DNA of 64,000 bases, taken from positions 40,848,227 through 40,912,226 of the forward strand of contig NW_020954599.1 of the NCBI RefSeq assembly GCF_900497805.2, written 5' to 3'. Positions 9,903-21,339 of this stretch are shown here, piece by piece. Numbering within the stretch: position 1 is the stretch's first letter; each line of letters begins with the position of its first letter. Both the position numbers and the translations under genes were made by a program. Below the pieces are notes generated by a model, which saw nothing but the letters and a program-made list of their open reading frames with translations, ran no database searches and had not been told where the DNA came from. Source of the stretch: Vombatus ursinus. Lineage: Eukaryota > Chordata > Mammalia > Diprotodontia > Vombatidae.

Positions 9903-10212
9903 GCAGAATCAAGAGACTGTTATATACAGTAACAGTAATATTATTCAAAGAATAATTGTGAACAACCAAGTTATTCTGAGTACTATAAATTCTCAAATCA
10001 ACTATAAAAGACCTATGAAGGAAGGTCCTCTCTACCTCCAGAGAAAGAATTGATAAATATTAGTATGCATAGGATGATTTTACATATATTTAAAAGTCTT
10101 TGTCAAATGATAGCGTTCTCTAATGTGGGGTGAAGATGGAGAGAGACAGTTCAGAACTTAAAATGTAACCAAAAATTTTAATTTAATTTACAGAAAAAAG
10201 TTGTTTTCAGGG

Positions 10213-10272
10213 GAATGTTGGGAGAGTTCAGCTTAGTAGCTGCCTGTATGCTGCCATCTTGGCCCTGCATCT
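10213..10272 (-). mobile_element. Antisense L1 5'UTR, extreme 5' end
   Basis: On the minus strand it begins CAGGGCCAAGATGGCAGCAT, a typical L1 first 20 bases, at 10272. It continues across the nested L1 to 8312. Confidence 0.7.
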
Positions 10273-10645
10273 TCTTTGTAAAATTCATAAAGCTAATTTA
10301 GTTCTTGATAGACAGGAAGTTATAGAAGCAAGACCTTCTCCCTTCCATGCTATAAGCCTGGGCATGCCTTAGACCAGTTCCCTGGTTGTTTAGGTCCCAA
10401 ATTTAAACAAAATGAGACTTGTAGTCTACCTCATAGTTAACCTAAGGTGGTTTACTTAGCCGTAGCAGGGAGAAGATATTAAGATCAGAGAAAGAAATCC
10501 AAAAAATAGCCTTGATTAAGCCAAGCCAACTTTCCCATATTGGTTATCCTACAACTCTGGGATCAGAGGCCTGAGTGAGAAACTCAAATACTCCCATTCA
10601 GTTACATAATGCTACTTATTCATTGACAAATTCATTGCCTGTGCT
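10273..10645. other. Unassigned DNA
   Basis: No gene seen. The stretch near 10375-10445 shares CCCTGGTTG(C/T)TTAGGT, TGAGACTTG and a following AACCT with 3620-3680, so both may be one unnamed repeat family. Confidence 0.4.
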
Positions 10646-10649
10646 ATGA

Positions 10650-11030
10650 ACCAACAAACATCTCAATAACTACTATAGGCCAGGCACTGCTCATGGTACT
10701 GGGGATATAAAAAAAAAAAATGAGAGAGTCTTTGCCCTTACAGAGCTTCCATTCTATTAGGAGGGATAATATATATGTACCTAAGTAAATGCAGGATAAA
10801 TATAAAATAAACCCAAGGTAGTTAGGGAAGAAAGGCACTAGTAATTGGAGGAAGTGAAAAAGATTTCCTTTTAGATAGTGGTACTTGAGCTGAATCTAGA
10901 AAGAAACAAGGTATTCTATCAAGTCAGAGATAGGAAAGAGTTCATTCCAGGTGTAGGGGATGACCTGTGCAAATGCAGGGAGATGAGAAATTGAGTGTCA
11001 TATGTGAGCAACTAGAAACAAGTTAGACTG
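10650..11030 (-). mobile_element. L2 LINE 3' region relic
   Basis: Antisense L2 3' sequence in the expected order: 'ggccaggcactgctcatggtactggggata', 'tttgcccttacagagcttccattctatta', 'gaagaaaggcactag', 'attccaggtgtaggggatgac'. It is old and non-coding. Confidence 0.75.
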
Positions 11031-12404
11031 GACTCTGCAAGAAGACAGTAATGCAGATTAATTAACTGGTTTAATCAGGTGACCAGGAAATTGAATGAGG
11101 AAAAAATGGTCAAGACAGTTATTTGCATAATACGGCCTCCCACCCCTTCCAAATTTAAGACATTCGTTTGAATTTTTTTTTTTCATTTTTCAATGGTCTG
11201 AGCAGGCCTTGCAATTTGACACACTCTGAGGTTCTTTGTATGCAATTTTGCTTCAATGATTCTAAAAGGAATAAAAGAAAGAAAAGAACAAACACTTCTA
11301 AAAATAAGAGCTAATTTTTAACTTTTCAGTTTTGAGGGAACTATCAGAATGTACTATTCTATGTGTAAAGCTGAGAAAGAAAGCAACTTTTTTTGAGATG
11401 ACCTCTTGGCTGGAGGTGAGGCTTTGCAAATTATTTCTGGTACAAAACCATCTCAGCAGGCTACGATGAGAATGCTTTTCAGAGTGGAGGGAGGATGCTA
11501 TTGTTGTCTGAAATTCCTACTTCCCAAAGGGAGAGGACAGATTATGGAAATACATTATATTCATTCAAAGAGAGGAAAAGAAAAGGAAAGTAGAAAGGAC
11601 CAGGGAAACATGATAATGAAATGGTGTAGTAAAGAGATTTTCAAGTTCAAATGATTATTTGTTTCTTGGCTGATTCAGAAGAAGAACAAAATTCTCTTTT
11701 GCTTTTGGAAGGTAGGGGTCCAGGGATGTATTTTACCTATAAATACTTAAAGCAGATTGTGTCCATCATCATATTGCTTCATGTTATGAGAGCTGGGCAC
11801 CAGGATGTTTTTGAGTCAGGCTGTCCCCAACTTCATCTCACCTATCCTCATTAATCAAGGGCTAAGCAGCTAAGGGTTGCCCAGTAGGATCAAGCATTGT
11901 ACTTGGGAACAACTGACAAGTCTGAGAGAAACAGTATGATATTATTAATGCTTCATTAAGAACATGGGAGTAGTATTTAGTGAATGAAAGAGGCGGGAGA
12001 GATTGGCAGCAGTTTCTGAAGCAATGCCCAAGGATTTGGTTTCCTGATATCTGATTTTGGAGAATTTAATTTTGAATCACAAAGGCTACTCCATGGGGTT
12101 GAACTTTGTGCTGTATGTGCCATAAAAGAACAAATTATACCCACAATTCTTTGGCACATCTACATGTTTCCTCTTTTCTACATGTGAAAGACAAAATCAA
12201 ATAGGCCATGTTCTCTTTGAGATTGCATATAATTATCAGGAGGCTATTTAGCTAACCTTTGTCAGAGACCAAATAAGCCTTACTGTTGCATTCAAACACT
12301 TCTTTTAAAATGTTATTTAATTCAAGACCACCACCCCTTTTATCCAATAAATAACCAAGTTTTTTTTTTTTAATTTTGCCCCCTTCCAACATGTCTACAT
12401 AGCA
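11031..12404. other. Unassigned DNA
   Basis: About 1.4 kb with no recognised repeat or exon. Open frames of 60-82 codons (11406-11654, 11651-11854, 11977-12159 minus) have no family motifs. Confidence 0.5.
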
Positions 12405-12406
12405 TT

Positions 12407-12615
12407 AGAGGCAACTAGATAGCAAAATGTGTAGAGTGTTGGGCTTGGAGTCAAAATAGCCCTGTATTCAAATCTTGCCTCAAACACTTACTAGCTGTGT
12501 GACCATGGAAAAGTCACTTAAGAGCATCTGCCTTAAAGGGTTGTTGTGAGGATAAAATAATACATATAAAGTATTTTATGAAACTATACAAATATTTGTG
12601 ATTATTATCATTCCC
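12407..12615 (+). mobile_element. MIR/Ther1-type CORE-SINE
   Basis: It has head 'aggcaactagatagcaaaatg', B box 'gtattcaaatctt', CORE 'ctagctgtgtgaccatgga', then 'gggttgttgtgaggataaaat' and tail 'aaagtattttatgaaactatacaaatatttgtgattatt'. That is the order of MIR-related CORE-SINEs. Confidence 0.8.
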
Positions 12616-12639
12616 ATCTCTTAAATCACATGATTATAA

Positions 12640-13150
12640 CCATAGTTTAAGCCACCATACCTTTTATCTAAACTACTATTGCAGTTTCCTTTTAGTTGAA
12701 CTTCCATTTTCAGTCTTTCCTCTCTATCCTCCATCCAACTGCTGAATTAATATTCCTAAAGTACAGGTCTGACTATGCTACTCACCTGAGAAAGAATCTT
12801 TAATGGCTTCCTTTAGACCACAGGAGAATATACAAGTTCTTCTGCTTGGCACTTAAAGTTCTTCACAGTCTAGCTCCAGTTTATGTTTCTGAACTGATTT
12901 CACATCATCCCCCCCAATAGATATGTCCCAACCAAACTAGCCCATTTTCTGTTCCCCATAAACAATATTGCATCTCAAAAACTCCATTTGGTTCCATTAG
13001 CTGCTTCCCCTGCTTGGGATGTCCTCCCACCTCAGTTTCCTGTCTTGAAATTCCTAGTTTTCTTTGAAGTCTATCTCAAGTGTTATCTCCTCAAGAAACC
13101 TTCTCTGATCCATTCTAGTTGTTAGCCCTGGTCTCTCTCTGCTCCTCTCA
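12640..13150 (+). mobile_element. L2 LINE relic, end of ORF2 and 3'UTR
   Basis: The sense strand matches the region after the L2 reverse transcriptase: 'ttgcagtttcc', 'atcctccatccaactgctgaattaatattcctaaagtacaggtctgacta', 'aatggcttcctttag', and later 'ctgcttgggatgtcctccc' and 'caagaaaccttctctgatcc'. Frames are broken throughout. Confidence 0.75.
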
Positions 13151-13780
13151 ACATGTTCTGTTTTCAGCCACCAAATGATTCACTTGGGTGGGCAGTCCTA
13201 TGCTCACCTATGTAGATGCTCTGATGGGTTGAAGCACCAAATAAAAACTGTACTTTTGTATTTTTCTCAAAGAATCAATGGTTTTATATTTCTCAGCTTT
13301 GGCTGTCTCTAGGCCGAGGGTTATGGAGATTTCTGTATCTTCTCAACTAGAACTTAGCTAAGAGAACCCAGCTACTGGTGAAAATCCTCCTTTTTTCAAC
13401 GTATATCATGGATGCGAATTAATGGAGTCTTTTCTACATAAAAGTTGACAAACATACTTAAATGGCCTATGTAGGTTATTTTTTTCTCTGAAGATAGACT
13501 CAATAAGCAAATGTTCAATAATTAATAAAATGGAAAATAAATAATAATTTAAAAATCTACCACAAGAGGTCCAAAGCCTGTCGCTATCATAATCCCCATA
13601 AGCTTCCCAGATATAAAATCAAACTGACCTCAGAAGTTCTAGAAAACTCTAAGTTTGAGTTTGTTAAATTCTCCGTGACTGTGCTAACTGTGAATAGCCA
13701 AAAGAGTATAACCAACAGTTTCCCCAAGATTCTCAATTCATACTTCTACTAGGACTGATTCTCAAAAACAGAAATTTTAG
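13151..13780. other. Unassigned DNA
   Basis: No recognised repeat or gene. Confidence 0.5.
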
Positions 13781-13781
13781 A

Positions 13782-14025
13782 GCATGAGTTCTTAACCCTA
13801 CTTCCACCCCACTCATGTGCATCCCTTTTTGTTTATTTGTTTATTTTGTTTTTATTTTTTGTCATGGATTTTTTTTGGCAGTCTGGTGAAGCTTATAAAG
13901 GCTTTCTAAGAATATTTTAAAATGAATGACATAAAATACATTGGATTAAAAGGAAATTAATTATAATGAAACAGTTCTAAAAAATAAGTTCATAGACTCC
14001 AGTTTATTACCCCTTTTTCAAAAAG
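13782..14025. mobile_element. hAT/Charlie-type relic, copy 2
   Basis: It begins GAGTTCTTAACCCTACTTCC, continues with 'ttttggcagtctggtgaagcttataaagg', 'tctaagaatattttaaaatgaatgacataaaatacattggat' and 'taattataatgaaacagttctaaaaaataagttcatagactcc'. The order matches the element at 4096-4278. Confidence 0.65.
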
Positions 14026-14418
14026 AATTGGGATTTGTGACACGGATAATGGGTTTAGGAGATGAGCAGACTCAGCATCTCATCTTGTCCTGGAGCATGA
14101 AATTTTGCCCTGCCTATCTTGACACTGGTAGAGACTGCCAAACTCCAAAAACAGATGATCCATCACAGAGGATGGTGAGTGCATACAGCAACCACCTTTG
14201 ACCAGAGAAGATGGCTGATACTGCTATTGCTAGTCACTTTGTCTTCCCCACATCCTTACCAGTTGACTTTGAGCATAGCACTCTTGGACTATGGCTTCTC
14301 CCCCTCACTCTTCCAAGTCAAAGTCTCTGATGGTGATGGTGGGAATGAAGATAGAATCTTGAGCTACAGAGAGATACTACATATTTACTTTGCATGTATC
14401 TGGTATTTTTTTAAAATC
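14026..14418. other. Unassigned DNA
   Basis: Nothing assigned. An 80-codon frame (14179-14421) begins with hydrophobic residues but lacks any known motif and is treated as chance. Confidence 0.45.
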
Positions 14419-14419
14419 T

Positions 14420-14535
14420 GAGTACATGTTGTTATCCTACAGCAAAAGATGAGCTCCTGGAAGAGAGGGAACATTTAATTTTTTTGTATACTCAGCATCT
14501 AGCTAGCACAGGACATTAAACTAGCATTTCCTACT
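14420..14535 (+). mobile_element. L2-type 3' end fragment
   Basis: It contains 'gatgagctcctggaagagagggaac' and 'gtatactcagcatctagctagcacaggacat', worn versions of the L2 terminal 'gagctccttgagggcagggac ... gtatccccagcacttagcacagtgcc'. Confidence 0.6.
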
Positions 14536-16255
14536 AACTTCAGCTTGGATTTATGGTAAACTAATTTCTAAAACTAAACATTTTATTCATTATTTCTAAA
14601 TTAACTTAGTAGGTGGATTATCTTTAAATATTAAAATGCCAAAACATTCTTATAAGGTTTAAAGGTTGCCCCTTAACTACAGGAAGCTGTCAATCTCATT
14701 TAAGCTGACAGATGTGCTTTTACAGCTGGAGTTATACTGAAGATCTCTAAGTGTGGACTCTTGGGAGGAAAATGATGCATTAAAACAGCAACCACCTTCA
14801 TCAAGTTACTTTCTTGGATAGATAGAAGTGAAATGGTTGTTTTCATAACAAACCCCCAAGAATTTACTCAAGCCATTAAAACAATCCTTATTTTATTAAT
14901 GACAAAGACAAAGGAAGACAAACTTCTTTAGTAACTTGTCTAATAGTATTTGGAATTGTTGAGTTGTTTTTTTGATAGCCTTCTGAAATTCATCAAATAA
15001 TTCTTACAATTTCAATTTATAGCATGGGCTGGTTTAATGCATAAGCTATCAAACTAAAGCTAAAATTGTTAGTCAAGCCTGAGTGGAATAATTTGTTCCT
15101 GTTTGTTTGTTCAATTTTTGCATTTTGCTGCCTATATTCAAAATGTGAGGTCAACAAAATTTGGGGGTATCATATTGCAAGCATTTGGATGAACTATATA
15201 CACCACCTGGAATGTGTCTCATGATAATAATGCAGAATATTGCTTGCAGTTTTTCAGACTGTGTAGAGTGGGGGATTTGTAGGTATCAAGTTGCTCCAGT
15301 AAACATGAAGTCATTTTATAATATGTACATATGTATACATGTATGTGTGTATATATACCTGCATGTATATGTATGCATATATAAGCATATTCATTCCAGG
15401 GTCACTTTCCTAAGAATGTCACTCTTTGCAGAAATTTTTTTTTTAAAAAAGGTATGAGTGCTACTGTTGTTCTCTAAGAGTCAGCACTGCTTTCTCTTGA
15501 GACAATGCATAGATAACATCTGAAAGTTTGTTTGGAGTAGAACTGAACTGAGGTCACTTTCCAAGACAACAAACTGTCTGCTGCCTTCTTTGACCCTGAA
15601 AGGTTAGATTTGAGGAATTTACTGAAGAGTTTCTGTTTGGTCTGACATTTTTTTTTATGAAAGCATCAAGGGAATAGAGAGTGCCAGAGCAAAAGAATGA
15701 CTTTCACTGAAATTGTTTAAAAAAAAGATATTAGCTTACCAACAGTCATTAGAATAGGAGGTGAGGGGAAGGGGTGTTAACCATCAGTTAGCAGTGATCA
15801 TGAATAAATGAAAGTATATATATGAGGAAATATATAAATTTATATCAATCAAGAAGCAGAGAGTGCTTTTCATTCATTAACTAGATATTTTATCTCAGCA
15901 TTTGTAAGTATTGATTATTTTTTTTAAAATCATAATGATTTTGGGCAAAATAGTAAAGATCTGAGAGCACTGGGCCTTGAGAACTAATGTCTATCTTCCT
16001 CCTTTAGCAACCTCATTGTTGTCAGAACTTCAGCAGAATTCAAAGATGTATAAAACATGCAATTTTAAGAATAAATTATTTCTAAACAATGTCACAGAAA
16101 AAAGGGGAGCCAGGCAACCTAAAATTCTAAATTATGTCAATTATGAGGGTATACCACATTAATGAAATTCCATGTCTTTAAATTTTAAAAATATCATTTA
16201 CAAATTAACCTGGCAGGAAATACAAGACTACATCAGATGATCTTTTGAGATTATA
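14536..16255. other. Unassigned AT-rich DNA
   Basis: About 1.7 kb without a recognised gene or repeat, apart from the TATG tract at 15318-15390. Confidence 0.5.
15318..15390. repeat. TATG/TACA low-complexity tract
   Basis: Alternating TATG, CATA and TGTG words over about 70 bp. It underlies a 98-codon open frame with an ICIHVCVYIYLHVYVCIY stretch that is not a protein. Confidence 0.85.
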
Positions 16256-16257
16256 GT

Positions 16258-16450
16258 ATCAAGTAGTTCTAGAGTTGTAAAGGTCTTTAGAGTTCATATA
16301 GTCAAACTTCTTTATTCTACAGAGGAGGAAACTTTGGCTCAGAGATGGGAAGCAACCTGCCCATTATGACATACCAATGAGTGGCAGAGCTAAAATTCAG
16401 ACATATGTCTACTGAATTCAAGGCTAATATTTTTTGCTGTGAAACAATGT
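16258..16450 (-). mobile_element. MIR3-type SINE
   Basis: Reverse-complement MIR3 order: 'gtaaaggtctttagagttcatatagtcaaac', 'tctacagaggaggaaactttggctcagag', 'gcagagctaaaattcag', 'gtctactgaattcaaggc'. Confidence 0.7.
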
Positions 16451-16639
16451 TCTCTAAACCTTTTTGAACAATAAACAATTTTTTGCATATGTACTCTCAA
16501 CATATTTATACTTATTTCTAAATCTAATACATGTACTACTGTGCTAATATGTATGTGCATTACAAAGCTTACACAAAAACAGATGTTTAAAAATTACCAG
16601 ATCAAGATAAAATATTTAACTTTAGAGTTAATAGGAAAT

Positions 16640-17500
16640 CACTAGAAATTATTGACTAAGAAAGCATTATGTTCATACCTGTGCTTTAGAAAAAAGCTGT
16701 GAAGAAGATGAATTGGAGAGGAGAGAAGCTTGAAGCAGCAAAACCAATTAGTAATTACTATTGTAATAGTACAGGTGAGAGGTGATGTGGGCCCGAACTA
16801 AGGTGGTATGTACCTATGTGACTAAGGAGTAGGGGAAGGACCTAAGAGATGTGGGGTGGAGAGTTGAATGACAAGATGTGGCATGACTGGCTGTATGAGA
16901 AGGAAAGCAGGTAGTCAAGGATAATACCAAGATTAAAAACCTGGTGACTACAGGAGGTTGATGCCCTCAACAAAAGTCAGGATGTTTGGAAGAGGGGTAG
17001 ATTTTCTGCCCAATATGGGGGAAATAATGACTTCTGTTTGGGATATTTTGACTTTGAGATGTTCCTATAGGAACTTCAGCTTGAAATGTCTAATTGGCAG
17101 CTTGTGATGTGGGACTATAGCTCAAGAAAGAGATTAGGACTGAATATATAGATCTAGGAGTTATCTGCAGAGGTGATGATGAAGTCCTTGAGAGCTGATG
17201 AAGTTGCCAAGTGAGAGGAGAGACACAGAGAAAGAGAAAGGAGAGAGCTCAGAACTCTCATTCCGGGAGAGACATCCATATTTGGGAGTGTAATATTGAT
17301 GATAATTGGCAAAGGAAACTAAGAAGGAATTAAACAGTTAGAAAAAGAATCAAAAGATAACAACATCATAACAACTCCAAAAGTGAGGCTGCTTTGCAGT
17401 GTAAATGCTCCAGAGAGGTAAATGAGGATGGAGGTTGAGATAAGACTATCAAATCTAGCAGAGAGAGATCATTGGTAACTCTGAAGAGAGCAATGTCCAT
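16640..17500 (-). mobile_element. L2 LINE relic, ORF2 to 3' region, antisense
   Basis: An 860-bp antisense L2 stretch. Landmarks in order are 'attgtaatagtacaggtgagaggtgatg', 'ctcaacaaaagtcaggatgttt', 'tttgggatattttgactttgagatg', 'agttatctgcagaggtgatgatgaagtcc' (the Y-x-D-D RT region on the minus strand) and 'gagagatcattggtaactctgaagagagca'. Coding frames are lost. Confidence 0.78.
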
Positions 17501-17503
17501 TGA

Positions 17504-17700
17504 AGAGGGCCTAGGTCACCCACTGCATCCCAGACCATTACCAGTTGTCTTGACTTTTGTCTTGCCACTGGACTTAGAACTTTGGAGGAGTGAGCCCGAT
17601 AACTTTGTGCAGCTCATCTCACTTAAATCCAATTCATATACAAGACCTCACCCTTGCTTATTTCATTGATCTTATTCAAGAACAAAGGAATAATAACAAC
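17504..17700 (+). mobile_element. Marsupial SINE of MAR4 type, old copy
   Basis: It matches the elements at 60715-60907 (minus) and 61845-62055 (plus): 'ccattaccagttgtcttgac', 'cttgccactggac', 'tggaggagtgagcc', 'ataactttgtgcagctc', 'aattcatatacaagacctcacc', and an ATAACAACAACA end. It is the most diverged of the three. The family name is used with caution. Confidence 0.65.
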
Positions 17701-17764
17701 AACACCTCATGTAGTCAGTCTACACAATAAGACCATTACACTAGAGCCTTCTACCTTCTTCTAA

Positions 17765-17962
17765 TGTTTCTTTAGGACCATATATTTAGAACTGGGACCT
17801 TCTAGTTCAAACATCTCATTATTAAAATGAAAACACTGCAACCTAGAGAGATTATGTGACTTCTCAAAGATCTCACAGGTAACCAGTGGTAGGCCTGAGA
17901 TTTGAATTCAGGCCCTTTGATTCCAAATCGAGAACTCTGTTCACTTCATCACTCTGATTCTT
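17765..17962 (-). mobile_element. MIR3-type SINE
   Basis: Minus-strand MIR3 order: 'gaactgggaccttctagttcaaacatctcat', 'aacctagagagattatgtgacttctcaaagatctcacag', 'gagatttgaattcaggccctttgattcc'. Confidence 0.72.
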
Positions 17963-19892
17963 TAAATAACAAAGCAGGTGGGGGATGGGGGAACAAACAC
18001 TTTTTCTTGCTAATATCTTTTATCCAAGCGAACCATGGAAGCTATAGATTTAACTATAGGGCTAAACTAAGCTCATATTTCACACACACACAAAATTATC
18101 AGATGAAGTAATCTAATTCTTTTATCTCACCATTGATGAAGACAATCTATTCACTGAAGTGAACTCTTTAAACAGATACTTCTTTGCTCCACATTAACAT
18201 TAACCCGAATTTATCAGACTGTGACATTTATGAGACCATGTACATCCTCCTATGTTCCTAAATGATGTGCATAATTTTGATTGGTGAGACCATAAACTGC
18301 ATTCAGCCATTGAGTGGCACTGTGGGGTTCAAAAGATCTGATGTACTTAGAACAAACAGGTAGTGTTTATCTTGATCATTAAAGTCAAGGAAAGTCAAGT
18401 GAGTTAAATATTAGTATCATTGTGACTTTGGAGAAAAAGTTGTTTAAATTTTTAAAGCAATGCATGCTAAAAATGCATTTTTGCCCCTTACGTTAACGAT
18501 TTCTCACTGTACTAGGATTTACTTTAAGCTAAACGCATACATACTTGGTCTGAACCTGCCGTTTAAATAACACAGGAATTGTTTTTGAGTAGAAGAGTTA
18601 GCAGTAGCTGAGGCACAGAAGCAGGGTGAAACTAGATTCAGAAAATATTCTTCTCAGACATTTTGTTCCTAAGGAATATTAATTTTTCAGAAGTTTATTA
18701 GTTTTTTTTTCCTTTTAAAAAAAACTTCTCATATTCAGGGTCCTGTTGTTTGTGTGGATAAAAGAAAAAGGAGACACAAAGGAAAGTATTGTCTGGATCT
18801 ACTTGAAGCAACTGTTATCAACTTATTTGCACACTTCAAAGTTAGTTGTTGGCTGATAAAGTACAACAGAAGGTGTGAAACACATATTGGAGCGGGAAAA
18901 TAATTCGTTCCAGTAAATCAGAAATTAGAGGTTTAGAAAACTTTATTTCAATGTGGCAGGAGCTGCATTTGAAAGAAATATGGAAGCAATTTTCCTCTAT
19001 TTAAAAAAAAAATAAGGCTGAAGATTGCCCAAAGGGCAATGGAGAGAAACGTGGTGGTCATGAGCAGATAGCAATATATTATACAATCAAGAAATTGAGA
19101 AGTGATGTTTAGATTATCAAAAAACAAATGTATGAGAGGGGAAAAAATAGGCAGGTCACATGGTGAGAATAAGGTCTAGCAACTTGTGTACTCCATTGGT
19201 AGTCTTACAATGGCAGGACTACATGAGCATTTTGGGTGGACCTCTCTGGTAAACTTATGGCAATACATTAAGAAGAAAAGCATAGAAATGAGAAGACAGA
19301 GATGAGTTGTATTCTGCTTCATGGGAGGGAGTATTCACATTCATGAGACAGCAGATACATCTGAGTCAAGTCTTACTCTAATGCCTCATTATAACAAGAG
19401 GTGATGTAGTCTTGATCTGGTGTTTTACACCATGCTAGAATGACTTCGTATATGAACTGCATGATGGGATGTATTTCTCTCCCTTGAGGACCAGCTTAGC
19501 TTAATTCAAACAGACTTATGACCAGGTTGTCCACAACAAATCTCAAAGACCATCCTTTAAGTTGTATAAGGGTTGTTCTTTTTGTTGGTGGGTAAAATGC
19601 CCACATGAATGAGCACATTGAAGTACTGAAGAAAGTAGAAACAATGTAATTCAATTAAATTAAAAAATATAAATCATAAAATGAGACAATAATTATCTGC
19701 AGTTTTGATCCCTACTTAACCTAGGAAACTGCTTAACTATTTAGAGGCTGTTTAAAATGTTTAGTAGGAGTTAGGAGGGAAAAAGGGTGTAAAGAAGATG
19801 TTTAGAGGAAAGTTGAAGAAACAAGTTGGGTAGAAAATATTACTCAGCATAGATTGAACCTGAAATGACCTGAGGGTGTGTTTCAGAGACAA
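17963..19892. other. Unassigned DNA
   Basis: About 1.9 kb with no recognised element apart from a short CACACA run near 18080. No frame over 70 codons. Confidence 0.5.
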
Positions 19893-20051
19893 GATAATTT
19901 TTTTTTCGTGAGGCAATCAGAGTTAAGTGACTTGCCCAGGGTCACAGGGCTAGTAAGTGTTATGTGTCTGAGGCCAGGTTTCAACTCAAGTCCTCCTGAT
20001 TCAAATGCTGGAGCTCTATCCATTGCACCACCTAGCTGCCCTGATAATTTT
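19893..20051 (-). mobile_element. tRNA-headed SINE with target duplication
   Basis: The body is 19902-20042 on the minus strand, with head GGGCAGCTAGGTGGTGCAAT, GTGACCCTGGGCAAGTCAC and a poly(A) end (TTTTTTT on this strand). GATAATTTT flanks it at 19893-19901 and 20043-20051. Confidence 0.9.
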
Positions 20052-20093
20052 CTGTGTAAAGAAGATCCAACAGAATTATAAATAGATATAGAT

Positions 20094-20115
20094 ACACACA
20101 CACACACACACACAC
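20094..20115. repeat. (AC)n microsatellite
   Basis: Eleven AC units in a row, seen directly. Confidence 0.95.
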
Positions 20116-21338
20116 CACTTCCACATTTTTTAATTGGCACTTACTATTATTGAAAATGCCTCAATTTGTTATGATACTAAATGTTATGTTTCCAGATTGG
20201 AGAAATATTTGATGGTAATTGCATAGCCAAGATTCTGGGAAAACCACATGATTAAGAAAACTTGGAGCCCTAAGTTTTGTGTTTTTTAAAAAAAATAGTG
20301 GACGTTGTTATGTACTATCCTATACCTCTGTTCTGTCAGCCATTGTGTTATATTACTATTCTTCATCATCAGTTTTAAACAGTAGCAATGATAGTGAAAA
20401 CCACATCTGAAAAAAAAATTCATTTCTTCCAAGCTACATGTTTGAAGTCTAATCTACTTCTTTGCATTAATTTCTCTTGTTTGTTTCTTAACTTGGGTCA
20501 TTTGTACCTAAATACACATTTGATACCATGAAATTTACAATTGACCTTTTCCTTAAATTTTGTCTTACATGAATTTATGGACATCTGAGTCCATTCTTAT
20601 CTCTTCTTTCTATTGCACCTAAGAGGATATACATAGGTAGCTTTTTTTTCTCCCCTTCTTTACTCTCCCTCCATTTATTTTTAGTTTAAAGCCAGTTGGA
20701 TTAGATTGGATAGATATCAAGCAAATACACTCTTGTGATTTCTTAACAGCAATCTGTTATCCCTGTTTTGTACGCCATGGTCCAAAAAAAACAAATCTCA
20801 CTCTCAGATACAACCTTTTAAACCAACTGTCCATTTTCCAAATCAATTTTATTTTATTTTCTATATCTCTTACCTCCAATGGGCAACAGTGAAGAAAACA
20901 CAATCTATGCCCCTAGGGTCTTTAGTTTCTTGCTGAAGAATTTGGCATTCATTGAATGTAAAAAGTAAAAATACTTTTTACATTCCTTCAGGCAGTATCA
21001 TTTGTTCTTGTGTGAATCATCAGAAGTGGGCAGTTGTTACTTGTTTTGAAGTCTTGGGAAGTTCATTGCTATTTCATGGTTACATGCTCAGCAGGAGACA
21101 ACAGATCTTCCTAGTGTTGCCATCAGGAAAATAGTTGTTTCAACACCTCCTGAGCAAGCTATCACCAACTGCTATTAATCTTAATCATTTTACCCTCAAA
21201 ACAACAGCCCAGTGATGGAGATAGAATAGATTTTTTTTAATTATTATTATTATTTCCACTTCACAGTTAAAGCAATGGAAGTATGAACAGATGGAGTGAC
21301 ATTTCTAAGGATCACATGAAAGGAAGTCAGACAAGGGA
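20116..21338. other. Unassigned DNA containing a perfect hairpin
   Basis: No gene or named repeat recognised in 1.2 kb. The one structured item is the inverted repeat at 20954-20985, listed separately. Confidence 0.5.
20954..20985. repeat. Perfect 14-bp inverted repeat, 4-base loop
   Basis: GAATGTAAAAAGTA (20954-20967) and its exact reverse complement TACTTTTTACATTC (20972-20985) are separated by AAAA. No flanking repeat family accounts for it. Confidence 0.9.
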
Positions 21339-21339
21339 G

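Larger units (their letters stand above)
8313..10196 (+). mobile_element. 5'-truncated L1 inserted in the antisense L1 5'UTR
   Basis: It starts inside ORF2 ('gccaagacaaacccaggaac', matching 48868 of the other L1) and ends in a short AT-rich 3' end near 10196. AAAGTTATTTTAAAGG (8297-8312) and AAAGTTGTTTTCAGGG (10197-10212) are a 16-bp target duplication with three mismatches. The site TT/AAAG is a normal L1 endonuclease target. The 3'UTR type matches the L1 at 34539. Confidence 0.82.
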
